Counted from the stretch's first letter, positions 6,781-16,096 are shown. The stretch: 33,890 nt of DNA from JBKPCD01 sp046727175 (GCA_046727175.1 JBKPCD010000222.1:1-33890); one strand, 5' to 3'. Notes: generated by a model not told the origin, from the sequence alone. Translations and numbers: made by a program.

Positions 6781-9549
6781 GTGACGTGCCGACATCTGGT
6801 TCGCATAACGCTCGCTGCAGCGCTCGCCGGCCTGCCAGCCACAGGCTCTCGGCTCTCCGGACAGACCGGCACGGCGCGGCAGTCGCGGCTGATCGCGCTC
6901 CGCGGCGGCACGATCGTGACCGTCACGAAGGGTACGATTCCGAACGGAACCGTTCTGATGCGGGACGGCAGGATCGCGGCGGTCGGGGCAACGGTCGATG
7001 TGCCTGCAGGCGCGGACGTCGTGGACGTGAGCGGACGATTCGTCTCGCCGGGCATCATCGATGCGCACTCGCACATCGCGAACGATTCGATCAACGAGGG
7101 CGGAACGACCGTCAGCTCGATGACGGGAATGCAGGACGTCCTCGACCCCACCGACATCAACATCTATCGCGATCTGGCCGGCGGGCTCACGACCGCGAAT
7201 GTGCTTCATGGCAGCGCGAACCCGATCGGCGGAAAGAACATCGTCATCAAGCTTCGCTGGGGGAAGACGCGTCCGGAGGAGTTGATCTTCGAAGGCGCGA
7301 TGCCGGGGATCAAGTTCGCTCTCGGCGAGAACCCGAAGGACATGCGGCAGTTCGGACAGACCGGTCCTCGACGCTACCCGGTCACGCGCGAGGGGGTCGA
7401 ATTCGTGATTCGCGATGCGTTCACGCGTGCGAAAGCGTATCAGAAAGCGTGGGCAATTTACGAGAAGGCGAAGGCCGCGGACCAGGATCTCCTCCACCCC
7501 AGCGCGCAAACCACGCGCGCCGGGGACCCCGGTCTGCCGCCGAAGCGAGATCTGCAGCTCGAACCGCTGGTCGAAGTGCTCGAAGGCAAACGGCTGGTGC
7601 ACGCGCACTGCTATCGCGCCGACGAAATCCTGATGCTGATCCGCCTCGCCGAAGAGATGGGATTCAAGATCGCCACGTTCCAGCATGTGCTCGAAGGCTA
7701 CAAGGTCGCGCAAGAGATTGCCGCGCACGGCGCCGGCGGGTCCACGTTCTCTGACTGGTGGGGCTACAAAATCGAAGCGGTCGACGCGACCCCGTACAAC
7801 GCCGCGATTATGACGCGCAAGGGCGTCGTCGTCTCGGTGAACTCCGACAGCGCCGAACACGCGCGGCGGTTGAACACCGAGGCGGCCAAGTCGATGAAAT
7901 GGGGCGGCCTCAGCGAAGACGAAGCGCTGGCGCTCGTGACCATCAATCCGGCCAAACAACTTCGAATCGACAATCGCGTCGGTTCGCTCGAAGCAGGCAA
8001 GGACGCCGACGTCGTCGTCTGGACTCATCACCCGCTCAGTTCTTACGCGATCGCGGACCGCGTCTACATCGACGGGGCGCTTTACTACGACCGGAAGGCT
8101 GAAGAGCGTCGCCTGACCGAGCTCAAGAAAGAGAAGAGCGATCTCGCCGCCGCAGAGCGTGCCGGCTCACGAACGCCGACCGCGGAGCCGCAGGACCGGC
8201 CGAAGATCGCACGCGAGCCGCCGAAGAATGGAGGACCGCGCGGCGACGACGACGGCCAGCAGCCGGCCGGGACCGCCGGACCAACGGCCGTGACATCGCC
8301 GCCGCCACGGCTGGGCCGGCAGAACAGCAACGCGGTGCTGGCGATCACGAACGCAACGATTCATCCGATCACCAGGCCGACGATTGAACGCGGAACGATC
8401 CTGATGCGCGGTGGCACAATCGCCGGGATCGGGACCGATGTGGCCGTCCCGCCTGGCGCAAAAGTGATCGATGCTGCCGGCGCGCACGTCTACCCGGGCT
8501 TCATCAACGCGCGTACGACGATCGGCTTGTCGGAGCCCGGACCCCGCGGGTTCGACGATGTCAACGAGATGCTGGACGTGAACCCGCAACTGCGGGCCCG
8601 AGTGGCGTACCACGCCGAAAGCGACGCCATCCCCGTTGCACGCGCGAACGGCATCACCTCCGTCGCTGTGGCGCCTGGCGGCGGCACGTTCGGCGGTGAG
8701 ATCGCCGTGATGAATTTGGACGGCTGGACGTGGGAAGAAGCGACACTGAAGCCGAATGTCGGTATCGAGTTCAATTTCCCGACGACTGGCGGCGGTGGTG
8801 GACGCGGCGGCGGGGGCGGAGGCGGCGGACGTGGCGCGCAACCGCAGGATCGCACGTACGACGAATTGAAACGAGAACGCGATCGCAAGCTCGACGACAT
8901 CGTTCGGCTGTTCGATCAGACGCGCGCGTATGCGAAGGCCGGGCCCGACAAGACCGTCGACTGGACGCTCGCTGCGCTCGTTCCAGTCGTCAATCGCAAG
9001 CTTCCGTTGATCGTGAGCGCGAATCGTGAGGAGGACATCAAGGACGCGGTCGCGTTCGCCGAGCGTGCCAGGGTCAACATCGTCATCAGCGGTGGAGCAG
9101 AAGCCAATCTGGTGGCACCGCTGCTGAAGGAAAGAGGCATCCCTGTGATCCTCGGCAACATTCTCACGCTCCCGACGCGCGAGGACATGTTCCACGCAGC
9201 CAGCTATCAGGCAGCGGGCGAGCTCGCTCAGGCGGGCGTCAAGGTCGCGTTCTCGACGGGCGATAGCTCGAATGTTCGCCTCGTGCCCTACACCGCCGCG
9301 ATGTCCATAGCATGGGGCATGAATCACGAAGAGGCGCTCAAAGCGCTCACGATCAACGCCGCCGAGATCCTCGGTGTCGCCGATCGCGTCGGCAGTCTCG
9401 AGCCCGGGAAGGACGCGAACCTGTTCGTCGCCAACGGCGATCCGCTCGAGATTCGGACTGAGGTCACGCACGTGATCATCGAAGGACAGGACGTGGGGCT
9501 GGAGAACAAGCACTTCGCGCTGTATCGCAAGTACATCGCGAGGCCGTAG
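6781..9549 (+). CDS. Exported tandem amidohydrolase with one active-looking and one degenerate domain
   Basis: A 922-residue protein starting at GTG 6781 behind a good Shine-Dalgarno site. The signal peptide covers roughly residues 1-28. Domain 1 (about 38-450) has the metal motif HSH (His96, His98), then HAHCYRADE, FQHVLEGY and a VNSDSAEH aspartate segment, matching imidazolonepropionase/dipeptidase-like amidohydrolases. A charged linker with ERRLTELKKEKSDLAAAER and a Pro-rich stretch joins domain 2 (about 525-920). Domain 2 keeps the fold motifs (ITNATIHPITRPT, LTINAAEILGVADRVGSLEPGKDA) but reads NARTTIGL where HxH should be, and SANREED where the next histidine should be. It also carries a Gly/Arg-rich loop (about 665-685). 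Domain 2 is therefore probably non-catalytic. Likely role: hydrolysis of a cyclic amide or small peptide outside the cytoplasm. Confidence 0.85.
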   Translation: MTCRHLVRITLAAALAGLPATGSRLSGQTGTARQSRLIALRGGTIVTVTKGTIPNGTVLMRDGRIAAVGATVDVPAGADVVDVSGRFVSPGIIDAHSHIANDSINEGGTTVSSMTGMQDVLDPTDINIYRDLAGGLTTANVLHGSANPIGGKNIVIKLRWGKTRPEELIFEGAMPGIKFALGENPKDMRQFGQTGPRRYPVTREGVEFVIRDAFTRAKAYQKAWAIYEKAKAADQDLLHPSAQTTRAGDPGLPPKRDLQLEPLVEVLEGKRLVHAHCYRADEILMLIRLAEEMGFKIATFQHVLEGYKVAQEIAAHGAGGSTFSDWWGYKIEAVDATPYNAAIMTRKGVVVSVNSDSAEHARRLNTEAAKSMKWGGLSEDEALALVTINPAKQLRIDNRVGSLEAGKDADVVVWTHHPLSSYAIADRVYIDGALYYDRKAEERRLTELKKEKSDLAAAERAGSRTPTAEPQDRPKIAREPPKNGGPRGDDDGQQPAGTAGPTAVTSPPPRLGRQNSNAVLAITNATIHPITRPTIERGTILMRGGTIAGIGTDVAVPPGAKVIDAAGAHVYPGFINARTTIGLSEPGPRGFDDVNEMLDVNPQLRARVAYHAESDAIPVARANGITSVAVAPGGGTFGGEIAVMNLDGWTWEEATLKPNVGIEFNFPTTGGGGGRGGGGGGGGRGAQPQDRTYDELKRERDRKLDDIVRLFDQTRAYAKAGPDKTVDWTLAALVPVVNRKLPLIVSANREEDIKDAVAFAERARVNIVISGGAEANLVAPLLKERGIPVILGNILTLPTREDMFHAASYQAAGELAQAGVKVAFSTGDSSNVRLVPYTAAMSIAWGMNHEEALKALTINAAEILGVADRVGSLEPGKDANLFVANGDPLEIRTEVTHVIIEGQDVGLENKHFALYRKYIARP

Positions 9550-9709
9550 TTCGGGGTTCGGGATTCGGGGTTCGGTTGTTCAGCGGCAGCGCCTGCGGCC
9601 GCGGCGAGCGAGCGGAGCGAGTCGAGCCGCAGCGCTTGGGGGTGGGGCCCCAAGCGCATTAAGAGATGCTGACGCAATGCCACGCGGCACTCGCGATTCG
9701 AGAAGCTCA
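9550..9709. repeat. Intergenic repeat: 'ttcggg' tract and GC-rich palindromes
   Basis: Right after the stop at 9549 comes a GGTTCGGGATTCGGGG tract (about 9550-9577), related to tracts at 12323 and 32469. It is followed by a GC-rich segment with GCGAGCGAGCGGAGCGAG and then the perfect hairpin listed separately at 9632-9657. No coding signal is visible before the next start. Confidence 0.5.
9632..9657. terminator. Perfect 10-bp GC-rich hairpin
   Basis: GCGCTTGGGG (9632-9641), loop GTGGGG, then CCCCAAGCGC (9648-9657) form a perfect 10-bp stem, followed by ATTAAG. It sits about 80 bp after the tandem amidohydrolase and 52 bp before the next start, so it may terminate or attenuate transcription between them. 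There is no strong U-run, so it could instead be part of the repeat. Confidence 0.45.
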
Positions 9710-11074
9710 ATGGGCAGATTTATGAAGAATCTTCGATACACCTCAATCGCAACCATCGTCGCGGTAATCCTGGTGGCCGGTGCGCGGGCTGATGCGCCAC
9801 ACATTTACGCCATCAAAGGCGCACGGCTCGTCACCGCAGCCGGCGAGCCGATCCCGTCAGGCACGATCGTGATTCGCAACGGGCTCATCGATGCGGTTGG
9901 CGCTGACGTGCAGGCGCCGGCGGACGCGATGGTCATCGACGGCGCGAGCCTGACCGTCTACCCGGGCCTGATCGACATGGGCAACAGCGCCGGCCTGGAC
10001 GTCTCGGTGCCGCAGAGCCAGCCTGACAACCTTCGGACAACCGGAGACGCCGAGCGATGGAAGCGCGGCGTGATCTTCAGGCCGGATCTCGAGGCCGCCG
10101 ATCATCTGCGTTCCGACGCGAACGAGCTCGCGCGGCTGGCCGCAACCGGAGTCACCAGCGTCCTCTCGACACCACCCGGCGTCGTCATCAAAGGTCAAAG
10201 TGCGCTCGTCAACGTAGTCGGACCGGTCGACGAGCCGCAAATCGGCGCGCTGGCGGATTCCCGGAGAGGGCTGCAAATCGTTCGGTCACCCGTGGCGTTG
10301 CACGTGGAGTTCGCGCAAGGTGTGCGCGGCGACGGGTATCCCATGTCGCTCCTCGGCACGATTGCGTTCGTGCGTCAGAGCTTCCTCGATGCGCAGCACC
10401 AGCAGCTCGAACAGCAACGCTACGAACGCCTCAAGAGCGGCGTGACGCGTCCTCTCTACGATCCCGGTCTCACGGCGCTGCAGCCCGCGCTCGCGGGACG
10501 CCTGCCGGTCGCATTCGAGGCCGGCCTCGCACGCGAGATTCTGCGCGCGTTGAACATGGCGCAGGAGTTCAAGCTCGATCCGGTGATTACGGGCGCCCGC
10601 GAAGCGGATCAAGTCGCGAACGATCTCAAGGCGCGCAACGCTCGCGTCATCTTCAGTCTGAACTATCCCGCGCGTTCCAGACTGCTGGCGCCGGAGGCCG
10701 ACGAGCCGATCCGCGAGCTGCGGGCGCGGGCGCAGGCGCCGAAGACGCCCGCCGCGCTCGAGAAGTCGGGCATCCTCTTTGCGTTCTCATCGTCGGGCAT
10801 ACGCGAGCCGAAGGACTTCGTTCGCAATGCCGCCCGCGCCGTCAAGGAAGGACTTGCCACCGATGCCGCCGTGCGCGCGCTCACGATCAATGCCGCCAGG
10901 ATCGCGGGCGTTGCGAATCGACTCGGCTCGCTCGAACAAAGAAAGATCGCCAACGTGATCGTCACCGATGGCGACCTCTTCGAAGAACGCACCCGCGTGA
11001 AGCACGTCTTCGTTGATGGACGGATGGTTGCTGTTGATGATTCACCGCGGCCGGAGCGTCGCGGGGATCGCTGA
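9710..11074 (+). CDS. Exported amidohydrolase-fold protein lacking metal ligands
   Basis: A 454-residue protein. ATG 9710 is used here; ATG 9722 (MKNLRYTSIATIVAVILVAG) is equally plausible because the signal peptide follows both. Amidohydrolase composite-domain motifs are clear at both ends: IYAIKGARLVTAAGEPIPSG-TIVIRNGLIDAVGADV near the start, and ALTINAARIAGVANRLGSLEQRKIANVIVTDGD near the end. Where the HxH motif belongs the sequence reads YPGLIDMGNSAGLDV. No HxH, and no later histidine and aspartate ligands in their usual contexts, are visible. It resembles domain 2 of the preceding gene, so it is probably a non-catalytic partner of the tandem enzyme. It could instead use a different chemistry. 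Confidence 0.8.
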   Translation: MGRFMKNLRYTSIATIVAVILVAGARADAPHIYAIKGARLVTAAGEPIPSGTIVIRNGLIDAVGADVQAPADAMVIDGASLTVYPGLIDMGNSAGLDVSVPQSQPDNLRTTGDAERWKRGVIFRPDLEAADHLRSDANELARLAATGVTSVLSTPPGVVIKGQSALVNVVGPVDEPQIGALADSRRGLQIVRSPVALHVEFAQGVRGDGYPMSLLGTIAFVRQSFLDAQHQQLEQQRYERLKSGVTRPLYDPGLTALQPALAGRLPVAFEAGLAREILRALNMAQEFKLDPVITGAREADQVANDLKARNARVIFSLNYPARSRLLAPEADEPIRELRARAQAPKTPAALEKSGILFAFSSSGIREPKDFVRNAARAVKEGLATDAAVRALTINAARIAGVANRLGSLEQRKIANVIVTDGDLFEERTRVKHVFVDGRMVAVDDSPRPERRGDR

Positions 11075-11115
11075 CGCTTGTCAAGGGAGAAGGGAGAAAG
11101 GAGAAGGGGTCCCTT

Positions 11116-12269
11116 CTATTTCCCCGCGTCCGAAGTCGTGATCACCTTCTTCGGCGTCGGCTTCGCGCGCAGTTTCAGATGCTCCTCCATCTGGAGCCGG
11201 GGCACGCCTTTGGTCATCCAGTCGGGGGCAGGCGCGCCTTTCAGATAGTGGTCGAAGAACTCCATCATGCGCACGGTGTAGTCACGCTGGTTGGCCGGCT
11301 TCCTCAAGCCGTGGTTCTCGCCGATGTACTCGAGCATGATCACCGGCTTCTGAAGTCGGCGTAGCGTGTTGAAGTACTCCATGCCCTGCGTGAAGTCGAC
11401 GGCGCCGTCCTTGTCGTTGTGGAGGATCATCAGCGGTTCACGAGCTGTACACCGGAGGTCCACGTGAACTGGGCCACTTGCGGCCGCGAGTCGGTCAATC
11501 GATCGCCCTTGCCGAAGCTCGCGTCAGTGATGTAGCTGAACGCGCGATCGCGGGTTTCCTGTACTTCCTGCTGTGACTGGAGCCGCTTGTCCTACCCAGT
11601 GCCACAGGACGAGATCGACCTTTTCTTCTGGATTCGGCGTATCGGCGTTGCCGTTGCTCCGCTGATCGTCGCCTTCGCGTGACGGCGGTTTCGCTTCAGT
11701 ATCTGTCGACTCGGCGGCAGCGTCCTTCTTGCGCGGTATGTGGATGCCGAAGAGGATGGCCTGGAGATCCTGCGTCCATCGCGGATCGCGATTGGAGCTG
11801 ATCGTCATGCCGGCCGGAAAACTCTTGTCGCTTGCCGGATCGAACGATGTTTTCTGCGGCGTTCCCGGCCCGAATCCCGTCAAGCCGACGACGGCGTACA
11901 GCTTGTCGCGAAGCGCTTTGTCGTCGGCGCCCTTGAGCACGGCGAGACCGTCGCCCTTCTCCGTCCACGTCGGCCGCTCGTACGACGCGGCGCCGCTGTC
12001 GAGCACGGTGACGGTGCCGCGCGACATGTCGCGAAGCTGAATGCCATTGCCCACTTTGTCCTGCGCGTCTCCCTCCGACGGGCCCACCCGATATGCGAAC
12101 CACTGCCCATCGTTCGAGAGCGCTGTCGGGCCGATCGACTTCCACGCGACGATGTCCTCCAACTCGATCGGGCGCTTGGCGGGCGCTTGCATGCGTGCCG
12201 CAGGTCCGACGAGCGGGAGCCGGCGACGAATGCGGGCGTCAGGACCAGCCGGCGCTGTATCGATCTCAT
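11116..12269 (-). pseudogene. S9-family peptidase pseudogene with frameshifts and internal deletion
   Basis: Minus-strand remains of a large exported S9 peptidase. From ATG 12269 the frame gives a signal-peptide start (MRSIQRRLVLTPAFVAG), then shifts near 12200-12225 into LPLVGPAARMQAPAKRPIEL and the family segment ELEDIVAWKSIGPTALSNDG. A second shift fits one extra C at 11591-11592: without it, WHWV joins DKRLQSQQEVQ. The frame then runs through AFSYITDASFGKGDRLTDSRP to about 11450. It joins out of frame to the extreme C-terminus (EPLMILHNDKDGAVDF, GENHGL). The rest of the propeller and the catalytic serine region are missing, so only the Asp and His of the triad remain. Intact relatives are about 900-1000 residues, so roughly 500-600 residues are lost. 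No function is expected. Confidence 0.82.
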
Positions 12270-12688
12270 CCTCTTCCTCCTGCGGGTGGCGATATCGTAG
12301 CGGCTTTGCTTCGTTGGGCCTGGTTCGGGATTCGGTAGCTCGGTAGCTCGCGGTTCGAGGGCATGCGGGCGAGCAGATCCTTGAATCGAGGGGTCGCTCT
12401 GCAGGAGACACTCCGCTCAGGAAACAATATTTGAGACCCTGCGATCGGTTCGTGCGGGGTCCCAACACAAAGGTGACATTCGCGGCCGCGTCTCCGACGA
12501 TCGGTTCCTATGTTGACGTGCGCGATTTCATCGCCGCAGCCACGGATTGGAATCCTAGGCCCACTCGCCTAAGGTCGTCGACTCGGCGCAACCAGCGAAT
12601 CAGTCGAGCATAGCCCCCGGCGGCACCTTGTTTCGAATTTCTCCGTTGGGCCAGTGTTTGCACTTTCTGAGTTGCCAAAGCAATCCAG
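12270..12688. other. Gene-free stretch between pseudogene start and kinase stop
   Basis: About 420 bp with no convincing gene. It contains the GGTTCGGGATTCGGTAGCTCGGTAGCTCG repeat region (12323-12358). The short open frames here have no recognisable motifs or ribosome-binding sites. It would include the promoter of the ancestral S9 peptidase gene, but I could not pick one out. Confidence 0.5.
12323..12358. repeat. 'ttcggg / ggtagctcgg' intergenic repeat
   Basis: GGTTCGGGATTCGG is followed by two copies of TAGCTCGG and then CGGTTCG. The string GTTCGGGATTCGG and the doubled TAGCTCGG both recur at 32469-32555, and the first part recurs at 9550-9577. This looks like a dispersed low-complexity intergenic element. 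Confidence 0.6.
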
Positions 12689-15403
12689 TCAGTTGTCCGG
12701 TGAAGTGCGCCGACGCAGTTCATCGAAGAAGTTCAGCAGAAACGTGACGTGGACTGACTTCGTCGTACCGCCGACCGAGTTGGGAAGCGCGAGCACGGCG
12801 AAGCGCTGTCCGTCCGGCGCCACATCGAAGCTCCAGGAGGAGGCATTTGGGGCGTACACCTGCATGTTGGCCGCGACAGTCGGTTTCTCGGGCACGAAAG
12901 TGTCACCCTGGGCTGTGTAGCGGGCAGACATGATCCGATTGTCGAGCGCGAGATAGAACAGCTCGGCTCGGTTCTTCGCCCAGATCGGGGTGCGTCCTCC
13001 TGCCGAGATCTGCCACTTCCCCCACTCGGCACCGGCGTCGACGAAGGGGCGTACATACACTTCACCTCTGCCAGATTCGTCCGAAGTGTAAGCGATCCAT
13101 CGGCCGTCAGGTGAAATCGCTGGCTCCAGCTCATTGAAGCGTGTCTGCAGGAAAACCTCCGCGCGCGCGGGCTTCGGATGGTCTGGATCGATCCAGTCAA
13201 TGGGCAGCGTCCACAAATCGTTTGCGCTGGTCGCGGTGACCTGAGCAAACGCGAGACGTTTGCCATCCGGCGAAAACGAATACGGTCGAAGATCTTCTTT
13301 GCTTTCGAACACACGCTGGGGAGATCCGCCTCCGTCGGAGCGCATCCATTCGAGCGCGTAGCCAGTCGGGGTGACGGAGCGGAACACGATATGTTTCCCG
13401 TCTGGTGTCCAGACCGGAAGTGCGCCACCCTGACCATTGAACGTCAGACGAGTCGTGGTGTCCCGTTTCCAGTCGTAGATCTGAATATCTGCCAGGCCGC
13501 CGGTGGTGAGCGCCAGACGGCTGCCATCGGGAGAGAAGCGAGGCGCTTCGTAGAAACCTGGCGTGGCGACGAGTGGCTCGGTCTTGCCAGAACGATCCAG
13601 CCACAGGATCGGCCACGCCGCCGAGGACGCGTCGAGGTAGACGAACGTGCCGTTGGCTGCAGAATCGAAGCGTCCGGCGCCGGTCGCCGGATTTCCGGCG
13701 ACATCTTCGAGCAATGGCACCGGCGCGCCGCGGACCTCGAGCTGGTCAAGGTCGAACCGGACGCCGTACAGCGTCCGCTGCCGGATGAACAGCAGGTAGC
13801 CACCGGGTACGTACCGGCCGAAATAGCCGGGGTGCAGCACTTCTTTCCATTCACCTGTCTTCAGCGACAGGACCTCGATGCTGCCGGTCTCATAGTTCCC
13901 GAGCGACCTGCCCGCAGAGAACAGCACGGCCTGGCCGCCTGGCAGGATTTGGGGCCAACGGTGCGTGGCCTGCCCTTTCTCGGCTGGCTTCGTCAGAACC
14001 TGCAGGGGTCCGCCGTTTTGGTGAATCCGCCATAGACCGGTCGCGCCTGCCCAGGGCATCAGGATGATGTTGCCGTCATCACCCCAGGCGGCGCCCCGAG
14101 CGTTTGAGGCGTCGCACAACGTCACGGGAGCGCCACCTTCGAGCGACACTTTTTTCAGCTTGCCACCGGCGAAGAATCCGATCTCCAGTCCGTCCGGCGA
14201 AAAGAACGGGTCGACCGCGTTCTCCGTCCCCGCGATCAGCGTCGCCTCGGCTCGATCCAATCGGCGCGTTGCGAGCTGCTGGACGCCATTGGGACCACGG
14301 GCGGGAAACACGATACGCGAACCGTCGGGCGCAATCGCAACAGCCGTGTTTTGGCCAGGCAGTGCGTCGGGGCCGAAATCGACATTCAACCGGATCGGAG
14401 GCCGCGCAGTCGGCGCTCGCGAACGCCAGGAGATCATCCAGGTGACCATCGTTATCAGCGCCAGCGCTCCGGCAGCGGCTCCGAACGCAAGTGCACGCCG
14501 TGGGTTTCCATCGCGGGGCCGAATGGGTTCTGCGAGCAGCGTCCCATCCAGGATCTCTTCGAGCACGATCCGCGCGTCACCGATAGCCTGGAGGCGCCTG
14601 AGTGGGTCCTTGACCAGACAGCGCCGCAGCAGCTGGCGTACCGCCGGTGGGGTATCGGCCGGCAACTTCGTGAAGTCCGGCTCGCTCTTGATGACAGCAG
14701 CCAGCGTGTCGGAAACGGTTGCTCCGGCGAATGAGCCCACGCCTGTCAGCATCTCGTACACGACACATCCGAACGCCCAGATGTCTACCCGCCGGTCGAC
14801 GATCCGTCCGCGCGCCTGCTCCGGTGACATGTACGCCGCGGTTCCGAGAATGATCCCGTTCTGCGTGGCGCCGACCATGGTGGTCGGTGAGTTCATGGCG
14901 TCCGCGTCTGATCCTGTCTGGAGGTCGAGCGCTTTCGCCAATCCGAAATCGAGCAGTTTCACCGCGCCGTCTGGGCGGACGATGATGTTCGCTGGTTTGA
15001 GATCACGATGAAGGATGCCGTGCTCGTGCGCAGCTTCCAGGGCCTCAGCAATCTGCCTCGCGACTGGTAACGCTTCGTCAGCCGGAATAGGGCCGCGTGC
15101 AATTCGGTCCGCCAGCGTCTGCCCGTCCACGAACTCCAGCGCCAGAGCCCGGATGCCGTTGCTTTCCTCGACGCCGTAGATCCCTGCGATGTGGGGGTGG
15201 TTGAGCGCAGCGAAAGTCCGGGCCTCCCGCTCGAAGCGGGCCAACCGGTCGGGATCGGAAGCGAAGATCTCGGGAAGGATCTTCAAGGCGACATAGCGAT
15301 GCAGTCTCGAGTCGCGCCCTCGGTACACCTCGCCCATGGCGCCCGCACTGATTGGGGACACGACTTCGTAGGGGCCGATCCGGGTGCCAGGGGCGAGACC
15401 CAT
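12689..15403 (-). CDS. Transmembrane Ser/Thr protein kinase with C-terminal PD40 beta-propeller
   Basis: A 904-residue Hanks-type kinase. The kinase domain spans about residues 10-285, with a glycine-rich loop (SAGAMGEV), Lys41 in VALK, the catalytic loop HRDLKPAN (Asp134), DFG (Asp152) and the activation-segment end GTAAYMSPEQ. All key residues are present. One membrane helix follows (about 303-327, RRALAFGAAAGALALITMVTWMISW). After that comes an extracytoplasmic TolB/WD40-like propeller (about 340-900) with many SPDG and TPDGK blades. Such proteins are thought to sense an envelope signal and phosphorylate cytosolic targets; ligand and substrates are unknown. The start ATG 15403 lies about 20 nt after a good minus-strand -10 box. 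A truncated relative is at 22460-23510. Confidence 0.9.
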   Translation of the reverse strand: MGLAPGTRIGPYEVVSPISAGAMGEVYRGRDSRLHRYVALKILPEIFASDPDRLARFEREARTFAALNHPHIAGIYGVEESNGIRALALEFVDGQTLADRIARGPIPADEALPVARQIAEALEAAHEHGILHRDLKPANIIVRPDGAVKLLDFGLAKALDLQTGSDADAMNSPTTMVGATQNGIILGTAAYMSPEQARGRIVDRRVDIWAFGCVVYEMLTGVGSFAGATVSDTLAAVIKSEPDFTKLPADTPPAVRQLLRRCLVKDPLRRLQAIGDARIVLEEILDGTLLAEPIRPRDGNPRRALAFGAAAGALALITMVTWMISWRSRAPTARPPIRLNVDFGPDALPGQNTAVAIAPDGSRIVFPARGPNGVQQLATRRLDRAEATLIAGTENAVDPFFSPDGLEIGFFAGGKLKKVSLEGGAPVTLCDASNARGAAWGDDGNIILMPWAGATGLWRIHQNGGPLQVLTKPAEKGQATHRWPQILPGGQAVLFSAGRSLGNYETGSIEVLSLKTGEWKEVLHPGYFGRYVPGGYLLFIRQRTLYGVRFDLDQLEVRGAPVPLLEDVAGNPATGAGRFDSAANGTFVYLDASSAAWPILWLDRSGKTEPLVATPGFYEAPRFSPDGSRLALTTGGLADIQIYDWKRDTTTRLTFNGQGGALPVWTPDGKHIVFRSVTPTGYALEWMRSDGGGSPQRVFESKEDLRPYSFSPDGKRLAFAQVTATSANDLWTLPIDWIDPDHPKPARAEVFLQTRFNELEPAISPDGRWIAYTSDESGRGEVYVRPFVDAGAEWGKWQISAGGRTPIWAKNRAELFYLALDNRIMSARYTAQGDTFVPEKPTVAANMQVYAPNASSWSFDVAPDGQRFAVLALPNSVGGTTKSVHVTFLLNFFDELRRRTSPDN

Positions 15404-15769
15404 TTTCTGAGCGGAGTAGGCGGATTATACGACAAGGCGCCAGGGCGTTGGAGCCCGCTGAGCACCCTTCTGCTCCTTCCGCGCATCCTTCCCCGCTCTC
15501 TCCACCGGCCCGTGGCGGTCACGCACGGCAGGCTAACCGAGAACCTCACAATGGAAAAACTGCGGGGAATCAAGCCCTAATTGAAGGCGTTGACGCGACC
15601 CTCGACCGTCATCGGAACAACGCTCGATTACGGTTCGATCCGCACTGCCAACGCCGCCGAATCGAGCCGGGATCGCTGACGCTTACGCCAGCGCGATACT
15701 CATCTTGACACCCTAAATGAGCCGTGCGACGATTCGCATTCATCTAGGTTCCCTACAAGACCGACACCC
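15404..15769. other. Divergent intergenic region between kinase and PadR genes
   Basis: A 366-bp region carrying the kinase promoter at its left end and presumably the PadR promoter at its right. Just before the PadR start, TAGG-ttc-CCTA (15745-15755) is a small inverted repeat whose TTCCCTACA resembles the TTTCCTACAC beside the second PadR gene; it could be an operator (inference). A TTGACA occurs near 15705 but has no good -10 partner. No gene is visible. Confidence 0.4.
15424..15429 (-). promoter_or_regulatory. Minus-strand -10 box (TATAAT) of the kinase gene
   Basis: A perfect TATAAT on the minus strand lies 20 nt before the kinase ATG (15403), implying a very short leader. The -35 region at about 17-bp spacing (TCCAAC) is weak, and no Shine-Dalgarno sequence is evident between the box and the ATG. 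Confidence 0.4.
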
Positions 15770-16096
15770 GTGAAGAAGCTGGACATTCCCCAAGGCACGC
15801 TCGACCTGATGATCTTGATGATCCTGTCGCGCGAGCCCATGCATGGCTACGGTATCTCGCAGCGTCTCGCGGCACTCAGTCACGATCAGTTCCATGTCAA
15901 TCCGGGGTCGCTGTTCCCGTCGCTGTATCGGCTGGAGCAGGACGGCAAGCTGAAAGCCCAATGGCGCGCCACCGAGAATAATCGGCGCGCGAAGTACTAC
16001 CGCCTCACTGCCTCTGGAAGGCGGCAGCTCGAACAGCATCGCGAGCGCTGGAACCGGGTGTCGTTCGCGGTGACAAGTGTTCTGGAGGGCGCATGA
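15770..16096 (+). CDS. PadR-family transcriptional regulator
   Basis: A 108-residue winged-helix protein starting at GTG 15770. It has the PadR signature: QGTLDLMILMILSREPMHGYGISQRL, then NPGSLFPSLYRLEQDGKLKAQW and KYYRLTASGRRQLE. PadR proteins repress neighbouring transporter or stress genes and release DNA on ligand binding. Its stop overlaps the start of the following permease in ATGA (16093-16096), the usual PadR-ADOP arrangement. The permease is now broken, so this regulator has lost its immediate partner but looks intact itself. Confidence 0.88.
   Translation: MKKLDIPQGTLDLMILMILSREPMHGYGISQRLAALSHDQFHVNPGSLFPSLYRLEQDGKLKAQWRATENNRRAKYYRLTASGRRQLEQHRERWNRVSFAVTSVLEGA

Noticed and set aside
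8167..9513. 448-codon minus-strand frame opposite the tandem amidohydrolase
   Set aside because: Antisense shadow; no motif or ribosome-binding site.
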